A stretch of 64,000 nucleotides of DNA, from NCBI GenBank assembly GCA_934675165.1, contig CAKUPP010000002.1, forward strand, positions 50,642 through 114,641, written 5' to 3'. The position numbers and the translations under genes are program-made. The notes under the pieces were generated by a model. That model saw only the letters and a list, made by a program, of their open reading frames with translations, had not been told where the DNA came from and made no database searches. The stretch is from an uncultured Eubacteriales bacterium. Its GTDB lineage: Bacteria; Bacillota; Clostridia; Oscillospirales; Acutalibacteraceae. Of the stretch, positions 1 to 7,188 are shown piece after piece (within the stretch, counting starts at the first letter, position 1; each line of letters starts with the position of its first letter).

Positions 1-415
1 CACATATATCTACGCATTGCTTAAGGTAGCCACCACCACATCCTCTTAAATCTAGTATAAGATTTTCTTTTTTTACATCATTTAAAATTTTAATTAAATC
101 TGTATATAAACTTTTACTCCATAAGTTAAGCTTTATATATAAAGAGTTTTTAAAATAAATATCTGTAAAACACGATTTTAAATCCATTTTCCTTTTGCGA
201 CAACGATAAAATTGCGTATACAGACTTCCTCTGGTATCAACAATAAAATTTTCCATATCTTCATAAGAAATTTTATTTTTACTAAGCAAATTTTGTTTTT
301 TATAAAAATATTTTTCAGACTCTTTAAAAAATATATCATTATTTTCATAATATTGTATACATTTTTCAACAATACTTCGAGAAAGAAACTTTTTTTCAAA
401 TAGCATATTATTCAT
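1..415 (-). CDS. S41 family (C-terminal processing-like) peptidase, C-terminus beyond the window edge
   Basis: The frame stays open from an ATG at 415 to the window edge (138 codons). It contains LILDLRGCGGGYLKQC about 120 residues in, matching the DLRGNGGG motif of S41/Tsp peptidases that precedes the catalytic serine; the serine and lysine lie outside the window. There is no signal peptide, so it may act in the cytoplasm or at the membrane face. The ATG lies inside the last codons of the upstream permease gene (8-nt overlap), so it is translated in the same operon as the radical SAM enzymes and ABC exporter. An obvious role is removal of the leader from the modified peptide (inference). A second in-frame ATG three codons later is an alternative start. 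The family call is good; the role is tentative. Confidence 0.75.
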   Translation of the reverse strand, partial: MNNMLFEKKFLSRSIVEKCIQYYENNDIFFKESEKYFYKKQNLLSKNKISYEDMENFIVDTRGSLYTQFYRCRKRKMDLKSCFTDIYFKNSLYIKLNLWSKSLYTDLIKILNDVKKENLILDLRGCGGGYLKQCVDIC

Positions 416-1076
416 CAATCACATTTCCGACGTTATCAAGTAGTTTTTTAGTGTTTATAAAAAGTATTTCTGAATTATTTTTTCTATTAATTAACAAGCA
501 AATACCAGTTATTACAATAGAAATTAAAACACAAATTAACAATGTTTTTTTATTAGCATCAAGAACATTTGGAAAGAAAAATACACAAGCCACAATAGCA
601 AAACTAAACAATCCGAATGGCATTTGCAAACATTGTTTTACAATAGAATAATCAACAAAATATAAAGTATTCGATAAAACAAGTGAAAAAGCTAAAAATA
701 TATTTATCAAACCAAAAACAATCATATCCATATTTAGATTTATGCCAAATATCAATGAAAATAATATGAGAACTATATATGAATATATGTAACTACTTAC
801 TGTAATAATTACTGCATTGCATACCCAGTTTTTTTTAGGAGTAAATGGCGTAGCCAAAAGATATCCACTATAAATTAAATCTTCAGGGTTCCAATGAATA
901 AACATACTCAAATATGTAACCACCGTAGAAAAATAAAAAAACATTTTTTCTTTTGGTATCTTCAAAAAATAAAACAAAATAAAACATACAAGTGGTAACA
1001 ATATAAGGCCTAGTAATTTTCTACTGTTTTTAAGTTCTTTCCACCTTTTCCAAATTAACGCTTTAATAAAAATCAC
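408..1076 (-). CDS. ABC-2-type permease subunit of the peptide cluster
   Basis: The 222-residue protein is almost entirely hydrophobic with about six membrane spans. It carries LLATPFTPKKNW near residue 72, which resembles the 'tlPvs' loop of ABC-2 permeases and is mirrored by LCTLPFSPR in the neighbouring permease. The start is a GTG embedded in the AGTGA stop of the upstream gene (4-nt overlap), a classical coupled start; no in-frame ATG occurs for the first 40 codons. With the second permease and the ATPase it probably forms a heterodimeric exporter for the modified peptide or an immunity pump. The substrate is inferred from context only. Confidence 0.7.
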   Translation of the reverse strand: MIFIKALIWKRWKELKNSRKLLGLILLPLVCFILFYFLKIPKEKMFFYFSTVVTYLSMFIHWNPEDLIYSGYLLATPFTPKKNWVCNAVIITVSSYIYSYIVLILFSLIFGINLNMDMIVFGLINIFLAFSLVLSNTLYFVDYSIVKQCLQMPFGLFSFAIVACVFFFPNVLDANKKTLLICVLISIVITGICLLINRKNNSEILFINTKKLLDNVGNVIDE

Positions 1077-1693
1077 TCCTTTATTACAATTTTTTCAAAT
1101 GATGTACAATGAAAAAATTTTTTATAAACTATAGCATTTAAAAATACCAGACATAACATAACTATTGGCACACAAGAGCAACTACATTTATTTATGGTAT
1201 CAAATACAAAAAATAATATTCCAAAACTTAAATTTACAATAAAATAAACGTGCACTTTTTTCATAAATAAAAACATTGAATAAATATTTAATGAAAATAT
1301 AAAAAACATTGCTAACGATATTACAAAAATCAACACATCACTAAGTTTTGCAAACTTTAAAGCAAAACTAAAAGTTAATACTATACATATCTTTATGTAC
1401 GCAGCAAAAACATAGCTTTCAATTAAAGTTCTCGGAGAAAAAGGCAACGTACAAAGTATCTGATTATTTAAACCAAACACAGTATCAAAATTTATCAGCA
1501 CATCAAACACAATACTCGTAACAAAAACACACAACAATGTACCAATTAATGATATATCAATTCTTAATAGTACACATACTACAATTACGTAACTAATACT
1601 TATTATTTTTCGATTTTTTATTTTTTTATTTTGAAACCAAAAAAATGTTAGCCCATTTTGTATTGTCGACTTTATTACCGAATTGATTTTCAT
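1073..1693 (-). CDS. ABC-2-type permease subunit of the peptide cluster
   Basis: The 206-residue membrane protein has about six predicted spans, beginning near residue 30, and a LCTLPFSPRTLIESY loop near residue 85 typical of ABC-2 half-permeases. It starts four bases after the ATPase gene stops and overlaps the next permease by four bases, so ATPase and permeases form one translational unit. Cysteines cluster in the C-terminal third (NKCSCSCVP), which is unusual for a permease but has no assigned meaning. Either export of the cluster's product or self-protection is plausible. Confidence 0.7.
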   Translation of the reverse strand: MKINSVIKSTIQNGLTFFWFQNKKIKNRKIISISYVIVVCVLLRIDISLIGTLLCVFVTSIVFDVLINFDTVFGLNNQILCTLPFSPRTLIESYVFAAYIKICIVLTFSFALKFAKLSDVLIFVISLAMFFIFSLNIYSMFLFMKKVHVYFIVNLSFGILFFVFDTINKCSCSCVPIVMLCLVFLNAIVYKKFFHCTSFEKIVIKE

Positions 1694-1697
1694 AAGT

Positions 1698-2456
1698 CTA
1701 CCCTTCTATTCCAAACACTTTTCTATATATAAACTCCAAGTCAATTTTATTGTCAGCATTTTTATCATTAGGACAATATTTCTCTATTAAGGAATCTAAG
1801 TCAGATTCTTCTATTATTTGACCTTTATTTATAAAACCATATCTATCACACATTTTCTCCAACTCAGACAAATTGTGTGAATTTATAAATACAGTCACTC
1901 CACGCTCTTTAGCTACTTTAACATAATTTCTAACCATAAAAATTCCTTCAACATCTAATCCTACCGTTGGTTCATCCAAAATTAAAAGTTTAGGTTTATT
2001 AATAAAAGCTCTGGCAAGAGCTAATCTTTGCTTTTGCCCTTTAGAAAACATTATTATTTTTTCGTTCATTTTTTGCTTCAAATCAACTAAATCTAATACT
2101 GACATAATATCTGATCTTCTATCAGATGCAGTTGCCATGGGATAATAAATTCTATGAAAAAATTCAATATTTTCATACGCAGTTAAATCTTTGTATAACC
2201 CTAAATTATCTAAAACACACCCTATTTTATATTTTTTTTCAATAAACTTATTGTCATTTACACCAATTCCATCTACTGTTATAATTCCTGAAGACAAAAA
2301 ATAAATATTAAGAAGCAATCGAACAAAAGTACTTTTTCCTGCACCGTTAGGACCTATTAACCCATAAACTTCTCCGCTTTTTATATGTAAATTTATATTT
2401 TGTAAAATATTTTTTCCATTTATAGATTTACAAACATTTTTTGCGATTATTTCCAT
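1698..2456 (-). CDS. ABC transporter ATP-binding protein
   Basis: The 252-residue protein is a complete ATPase subunit: Walker A GPNGAGKST at residues 35-43, signature FSKGQKQR, Walker B LLILDEPTVGLD and the switch-histidine region NSHNLSEL. It resembles the CcmA/BcrA-type ATPases that pair with ABC-2 permeases. It overlaps the end of the radical SAM gene upstream by 10 bases and is followed after four bases by the first permease. It energises the exporter or immunity pump of the cluster; the substrate is inferred from context. Confidence 0.93.
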   Translation of the reverse strand: MEIIAKNVCKSINGKNILQNINLHIKSGEVYGLIGPNGAGKSTFVRLLLNIYFLSSGIITVDGIGVNDNKFIEKKYKIGCVLDNLGLYKDLTAYENIEFFHRIYYPMATASDRRSDIMSVLDLVDLKQKMNEKIIMFSKGQKQRLALARAFINKPKLLILDEPTVGLDVEGIFMVRNYVKVAKERGVTVFINSHNLSELEKMCDRYGFINKGQIIEESDLDSLIEKYCPNDKNADNKIDLEFIYRKVFGIEG

Positions 2457-3589
2457 AAAGACTCCTCCAATATATAGTTGCAGTTTTGCCGAGGATCATT
2501 AAAAATGCATCTGTCACAAGCATATCTAAATTCACACAACGCACAAACCATGTCATCATCTATTTTATTATTCCAATAATTTTCCATAATACTTTTTATA
2601 ACTGTAGACCACTTATCGAAAATGACATTTCCGACTTTTTTATTTTTGATAATATCGTAGTCAAAATCATTATTCACACAATAATTACTAAATTTTGTAT
2701 CACTAATACATGCACCTAAACACGGATATACATCCCCATTTTCCATTATAGCTATCTTTCCATTCAAACATTTATTGTGTTCTTTTCGTAAGAAAAAATT
2801 AAATATGTCCATATTTGGCATATTATTTTTATTAATTTTTGGCGCACGAGTAGAAGAAATTAGTACTGTCCACTCAGAAGGAATCGCTATGTTTTTCTTA
2901 TTTTCTAAAGAGCAGTATACAACCAATGTAACGTTTTTGTATTCTTTATAATTTTCTACAATCTTACTAATATTGTCAGCATCAAAGAGCGATATCAAAA
3001 TCGATAATTTTTTATTATATCCCTCAACTCGTTTCATTCCGTTAGTGCTTACTGTAAAGGTCATATTAAGGTATGAAATAAAATCACATAAAACCATTAA
3101 ATCAGGATATAAAACACATTCCCCGCCAGTCAAAATAATATGTTTACATCCAAATTTTTTTAAATTACGTACGACCTCTTTCCATTTTTTCAAACTCATA
3201 CACCTATCAGTGTTTTCACTTTTAAAACAAGTCGGACAAAATACTTTTCCGCAATTATAACATGAAAGATTACAATCATTCGTTAGTTTTAGAATTGCTG
3301 AACTTATATATGGAACATCCTTAAAAAATCTTTTATTATTAAAAATATTAGTAAGTCTGTATTTATCAATAAAAATAGGGTTATTACTTATAATTCCCCA
3401 GTTATTATCAGATAAAGATTCAAAAATTTCTTTTTGTTCTACAGACACAGTTTTATTCTTTTCGCATTCTTTCAACAAATAAGCTAAATTATTATCAATC
3501 CAAAGAGATTTTTTGCTTAAAATATTTTGTAAAAGAGATTTATTTTTACCCACAACTAAATACACTTCTGGTAACAATCTAAAATACAC
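2447..3589 (-). CDS. Radical SAM peptide maturase with SPASM-like C-terminus (second maturase)
   Basis: The 380-residue protein has the [4Fe-4S]-SAM motif CNLSCYNC (Cys106, 110, 113) followed closely by a second pair, CPTC (118, 121), and ILTGGE, the glycine-rich SAM-binding strand. The C-terminal part, with CLNGKIAIMENGDVYPC and a later CALCEFRYACDRC, looks like a SPASM or twitch auxiliary cluster region. Residues 1-95 precede the barrel and could be a peptide-recognition domain. Translation starts at a GTG that shares one base with the TAG stop of the first maturase, behind GGGGG, so the two enzymes are made together. It likely works with the first maturase on the Cys-rich precursor, installing thioether or related crosslinks; which enzyme does which step cannot be read from the sequence. 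Confidence 0.88.
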   Translation of the reverse strand: MYFRLLPEVYLVVGKNKSLLQNILSKKSLWIDNNLAYLLKECEKNKTVSVEQKEIFESLSDNNWGIISNNPIFIDKYRLTNIFNNKRFFKDVPYISSAILKLTNDCNLSCYNCGKVFCPTCFKSENTDRCMSLKKWKEVVRNLKKFGCKHIILTGGECVLYPDLMVLCDFISYLNMTFTVSTNGMKRVEGYNKKLSILISLFDADNISKIVENYKEYKNVTLVVYCSLENKKNIAIPSEWTVLISSTRAPKINKNNMPNMDIFNFFLRKEHNKCLNGKIAIMENGDVYPCLGACISDTKFSNYCVNNDFDYDIIKNKKVGNVIFDKWSTVIKSIMENYWNNKIDDDMVCALCEFRYACDRCIFNDPRQNCNYILEESLWK

Positions 3590-4992
3590 TATGCCATATC
3601 CCCCATTCTATTCAAACGAGTATAATAATCTGTTGTTATTTCTTCAAAAAGTTTTGGATTTTGTTCCAGCAATTCGGTATATTCTATTAACAGTTGTTTT
3701 ATAAAATTTATTTGCCTATTGCATATTTTTTCATCATATTTAAACCCTTTTTCTAAACAAAAATCTTTGAAACACAATGAACATAATCTCGATATTTTAC
3801 ATTTTTCGCAGTGATTATTCATAGTATCATTATATTCACTTAGCATTTTTGAAATAATCTTATAATTAAGGCCTGAAAATACGTTACCAATTTTTTTTTG
3901 ATTATTTACTTTTTCACATACTATAAAATCTCCAGTTGACTCAACATATATTTTTTCTCCCGGAACACACGTTGATGTATATGCCCGTATACTGGGTAAT
4001 TCTTCTGCAACCATTCTGTGGTAAGCAAAGCTTCCATAAATATCACCAAAAAAATTATATATAAAAGAATCTTTTTTTATTTCATCATTTATTGATTTTT
4101 GAAAAAATTCATTTTTTACAATATTAAAATTATTAATAAAGTTTTGTTTATTATTTGCAGAAAATTGTTTGTAGTATTTAGCACTCTCTGAAACGGCAGC
4201 AGCACGCAATATATTAATATCATATTCATCTGCAAATTCACTAAATTTTTTCATATCAGTTTTATAATCATAACAGGCAGACACAAACACCGCTTGTCCA
4301 GGATAATTATTTTTAAAATTATGGTAGTTATTGTACACTATATCAAATGTAGGTTTACCATTTATAAACAACCTATTTCTATCATGATTTTCCTTATACC
4401 CATCTATACTAACCAAAACATGAAACTTATTTTCGTATAAAAATTTTTGAATGCTATCATTTAATAACACTCCATTGGTTGTTATATGCCACTTTACTTT
4501 ATTTATGTATTCTGGGTATGTAATTTTAATATATTCAACAATTTTCTTTATCAGTTTAAAATTTAGCAAAGGCTCCCCACCATAAAAACTAATTACAGGT
4601 ACTCGTTGAGGATTTCTATCAACCACTATTTTAAAATTTTCAAAATAATAATCTACTGCTTTTTTGGCAACATCTAAACTCATTGAGTTAATACCATGAT
4701 TCCTCGTAAAATCATAATTTTCAGAATAAGTACAATATTTGCACCTTAAATTACATTTCGAAGTAACTTCTAAAATTAACTGCTTAAAACCATTTGCATT
4801 ATCAATTAAATATTTCTTTACATCACTTACTGTAACTTTATTTAATTTTTCACTTGCTTTAATAAATTTTTTAACAGCTCTGTACTTTTCAATATCAATT
4901 TTGTTTCTAACTTTAAAAAATATATGCCCAGTAACGTTATCATATATGTAATTATTACTTAATTTAGTTTTAAATTCTATACACTTATCCAA
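3589..4992 (-). CDS. Radical SAM/SPASM peptide maturase (first maturase)
   Basis: The 467-residue enzyme carries CNLRCKYC (Cys80, 84, 87) for the radical SAM cluster, SFYGGEPLL as the SAM-binding GGE motif, and a clear SPASM domain: CVPGEKIYVESTGDFIVCEK followed by CEKC, CSLC and a final cysteine. Residues 1-70 form a separate N-terminal region that may recognise the leader. The start is TTG at 4992, supported by an exceptionally strong AAGGAGGGGGG just upstream; it lies 36 bases after the precursor stop. This is the architecture of sactipeptide and ranthipeptide maturases (established for the SPASM peptide-modifying family). The eight-cysteine precursor next door is the presumed substrate. 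Confidence 0.93.
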   Translation of the reverse strand: MDKCIEFKTKLSNNYIYDNVTGHIFFKVRNKIDIEKYRAVKKFIKASEKLNKVTVSDVKKYLIDNANGFKQLILEVTSKCNLRCKYCTYSENYDFTRNHGINSMSLDVAKKAVDYYFENFKIVVDRNPQRVPVISFYGGEPLLNFKLIKKIVEYIKITYPEYINKVKWHITTNGVLLNDSIQKFLYENKFHVLVSIDGYKENHDRNRLFINGKPTFDIVYNNYHNFKNNYPGQAVFVSACYDYKTDMKKFSEFADEYDINILRAAAVSESAKYYKQFSANNKQNFINNFNIVKNEFFQKSINDEIKKDSFIYNFFGDIYGSFAYHRMVAEELPSIRAYTSTCVPGEKIYVESTGDFIVCEKVNNQKKIGNVFSGLNYKIISKMLSEYNDTMNNHCEKCKISRLCSLCFKDFCLEKGFKYDEKICNRQINFIKQLLIEYTELLEQNPKLFEEITTDYYTRLNRMGDMA

Positions 4993-5028
4993 AAATGTCC
5001 CCCCTCCTTCGCATAAAGATAAAAAAAA

Positions 5029-5271
5029 TCAACCAGCAGACATTGCAATACTTACAGCCGCTGCAGCTGCACCGGACGCTATACTACCAAAAACTGTAGC
5101 TGTTGCACCTGAAATTGCGCCAGCAGAAATAGGCCCTAACACTACACATCCCACACACCACGCACATGCAGCGCAACCCACACATGCAGCACAGGCTACG
5201 CATCCTTGACATCCAGCAATTTCTACTTTTTCTCCAATTTCAATTTCTTCCGCAAAATGTTCTATATTCAT
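5029..5271 (-). CDS. Cys-rich RiPP precursor peptide with eight cysteines in exact C-x2 register
   Basis: The chosen ATG at 5271 follows GGAGG with an 8-base spacer; an ATG five codons upstream overlaps that site and is rejected. The 80-residue peptide has an acidic leader-like segment (residues 1-19), then cysteines at 21, 24, 27, 30, 33, 36, 39 and 42, each separated by two small residues (QG, VA, AA, VG, AA, AW, VG). A Gly/Ala/Ser-rich hydrophobic tail of 38 residues starts at 43. It is the first gene of the operon, followed by two radical SAM/SPASM enzymes, an ABC exporter and an S41 protease, the organisation of a sactipeptide- or ranthipeptide-like system. I do not recognise the family. 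Its function (antimicrobial, signal or metal ligand) is unknown. Confidence 0.88.
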   Translation of the reverse strand: MNIEHFAEEIEIGEKVEIAGCQGCVACAACVGCAACAWCVGCVVLGPISAGAISGATATVFGSIASGAAAAAVSIAMSAG

Positions 5272-5286
5272 AAAATATTCCTCCAT

Positions 5287-5590
5287 GAAACATTATCACA
5301 TAAATTCGACAAAATACAATTTCCTAAATTATTACAAAAATAACAAATCATATTAATACGTTTAGGCTTTATTATAAATATTTGACATTATATTAAAAAA
5401 TTCGACAATTTGAATTTTACAATTACATATCTAAAAAATCAATATTATTTAACAAAATCTACTTTTTTAATATATTTTTAATGTAATTTAATTTATCTTT
5501 ATTAAATATAAAAAATAGAACATTAATTTTACATATTATTAAAAAATTAATTTTAAATTTTTTATATTAAAACAATTAACTTAAACATTA
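5287..5590. other. AT-rich intergenic region upstream of the peptide cluster
   Basis: About 300 bases of very AT-rich sequence contain no convincing gene on either strand. It must hold the promoter of the minus-strand peptide operon. One possible site is TTGTAT (5314-5319) and GATAAT (5292-5297) with a 16-base spacer, but it would leave only a very short leader before GGAGG at 5280-5284. No operator or riboswitch is recognisable. Confidence 0.5.
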
Positions 5591-5639
5591 AAAAAATCAC
5601 CAAGCCATTCAGAAAACAATTTCTGACAGCTTAGTGATA
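5591..5639 (-). terminator. Rho-independent terminator of the cyclase-like/MORN operon
   Basis: On the minus strand an outer stem ATCACTAAGC/GCTTGGTGAT encloses an inner stem TCAGAAA/TTTTCTGA and is followed by a run of T (5595-5591). It lies 15 bases after the stop of the MORN-repeat gene. Confidence 0.85.
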
Positions 5640-5653
5640 CTACGCAACATACT

Positions 5654-7162
5654 TTACATCATAGAAATTTCAACACATTTAAGTTCAGTTCTACCTTCAT
5701 TAAAATAAAATCTTACAAAATATTTATCCTTTATATATTTGTCACTCGGAACACTATTCACATTATTTATGTTAATAGCAAGATTAGAAAAAACTGTTCG
5801 ATAGTAGTTTGGACAATTATAATTTATTGAAGTAAATGGCTCGCACATTACGCTTCGTCTTTCAACAGCACTGCTCTTCGCTGTAAGTCCCATAAATGCT
5901 TCTTTTGTTCCTAAAATTATTTTTTCACATACATATTCACCTTTATCAGGATCTACTTTAAACACTACCGAAGCATCTAAATTCAAATAAGTTAAAATCA
6001 AATGATTATCTTTTTCCGTTCTGTAAGACTCTTTCCCAAATTCTGTTGTAACTTTTTCAGTACCATTTCCCAAATAAGCAATGTAATCAATACTGTCTCC
6101 ACGAAAATTACCACTAAATTGTTGTGATCCTAAAGAATCATATGACTTTCCTGTTCCTTGACGTTTCCCTTTTGAAAAAGCACCATCATAAACTATCAAT
6201 GAACTATTAACATCATACAATTGTCCGGAACCATCATAAAGTCCATTTTTAAATTCTCCTGAATAAATTATTGTACCTGTATCTACATTGTAAAGATTTC
6301 CTGTACCTTCGTAATTTCCATTTGAAAATTCCCCAGAATATAACAAACTCTTATTCGAATACAATTTGCCACTACCAGAATAAACACCATCTTTGAAAGC
6401 GCCCTCATACTTAATTGTACTTCCATCTTTTTCATACTCAACTCCATTGCCTGCACGAACGTCATTAGCGTGATCACCGTAGTATGTTTTAAGTTGAGTA
6501 TCCGGATCATATTCTATGCCTATTCCAGCCTTTACACCTGCAGTAAAATTACCAACATAAATTACTCTTCCTATAGAGCTGTAAAGTTTTCCTTCCCCTT
6601 CATAAAGATTATTAGAAAAATTACCATCATATATCAGTGTACCATCTTTATCATAAAGCTTCCCTCCACCGGAATATTTTCCGTTTTGAAAATTACCGCT
6701 ATAAATTAAATGTCCGTCACTATCATATTGAGTCCCGCTACCACTTGCCTTACCTTTTGAAAGAGTACCCTCATAAACTTTTATGCCTTGAGTGTCATAA
6801 ATGCGAGCTCTACCGTCAAATGTAGTAATTTTTGAAGAATCCACTCTTATATTTGCCGCCCAAAGTTTGCCATCTGCCCATGGGTAAACCCAATAAACGG
6901 CAGCATAACCAATAAATAAAAACACAAGAGAAGTAATTATCGTCATTTTTTTTGAAAAATATATTCCAAAAAATTTCCAATAGTCCTCTTTAGACTCTGG
7001 ATTTTTTGTGACTGTTTGTAAAAATTTTTGAATTTTTTGCTGTACTCGTTGAGCTATTTGAGTACCCATATTTTGGATCCTTATCATGAAGGTCGTAAGT
7101 ACAGCAAATTGAGATTGAAGTGTCGCCGTTACTCTTCCAAAAATATCACTTAAAGCATTCAT
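5654..7162 (-). CDS. Membrane-anchored MORN-repeat protein
   Basis: The 502-residue protein has an amphipathic N-terminal region (1-70), one membrane span (about 73-94) and then some nine or ten MORN-type repeats from about residue 115 to 365, each of the form Y-x-G-x-F-x-x-G-x-x-x-G-x-G-x-x-Y (for example YSGNFQNGKYSGGGKLYD). A C-terminal domain of about 130 residues without recognisable motifs follows. It starts 26 bases after the cyclase-like gene and precedes a terminator, so the two are co-transcribed. MORN repeats usually bind lipids or proteins or occur at cell surfaces. With a lysine-rich flank before the span, the repeats are predicted to be outside the cell. Function unknown; partnership with the sensor protein upstream is inferred from the operon. 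Confidence 0.85.
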   Translation of the reverse strand: MNALSDIFGRVTATLQSQFAVLTTFMIRIQNMGTQIAQRVQQKIQKFLQTVTKNPESKEDYWKFFGIYFSKKMTIITSLVFLFIGYAAVYWVYPWADGKLWAANIRVDSSKITTFDGRARIYDTQGIKVYEGTLSKGKASGSGTQYDSDGHLIYSGNFQNGKYSGGGKLYDKDGTLIYDGNFSNNLYEGEGKLYSSIGRVIYVGNFTAGVKAGIGIEYDPDTQLKTYYGDHANDVRAGNGVEYEKDGSTIKYEGAFKDGVYSGSGKLYSNKSLLYSGEFSNGNYEGTGNLYNVDTGTIIYSGEFKNGLYDGSGQLYDVNSSLIVYDGAFSKGKRQGTGKSYDSLGSQQFSGNFRGDSIDYIAYLGNGTEKVTTEFGKESYRTEKDNHLILTYLNLDASVVFKVDPDKGEYVCEKIILGTKEAFMGLTAKSSAVERRSVMCEPFTSINYNCPNYYRTVFSNLAININNVNSVPSDKYIKDKYFVRFYFNEGRTELKCVEISMM

Positions 7163-7188
7163 ACATTTTTACCTCTTATTTTTATAGT

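Noticed and set aside
5029..5271. Cys-rich peptide as a ferredoxin or rubredoxin-like metal protein
   Set aside because: The C-x2 register lacks the usual ferredoxin C-x2-C-x2-C-x3-C-P pattern, and the neighbours are peptide-modifying enzymes and an exporter; metal binding remains only a secondary possibility.
5272..5286. A longer precursor peptide starting at the upstream ATG (5286)
   Set aside because: That ATG is part of the GGAGG ribosome-binding site region; the ATG at 5271 has the correct 8-base spacing.
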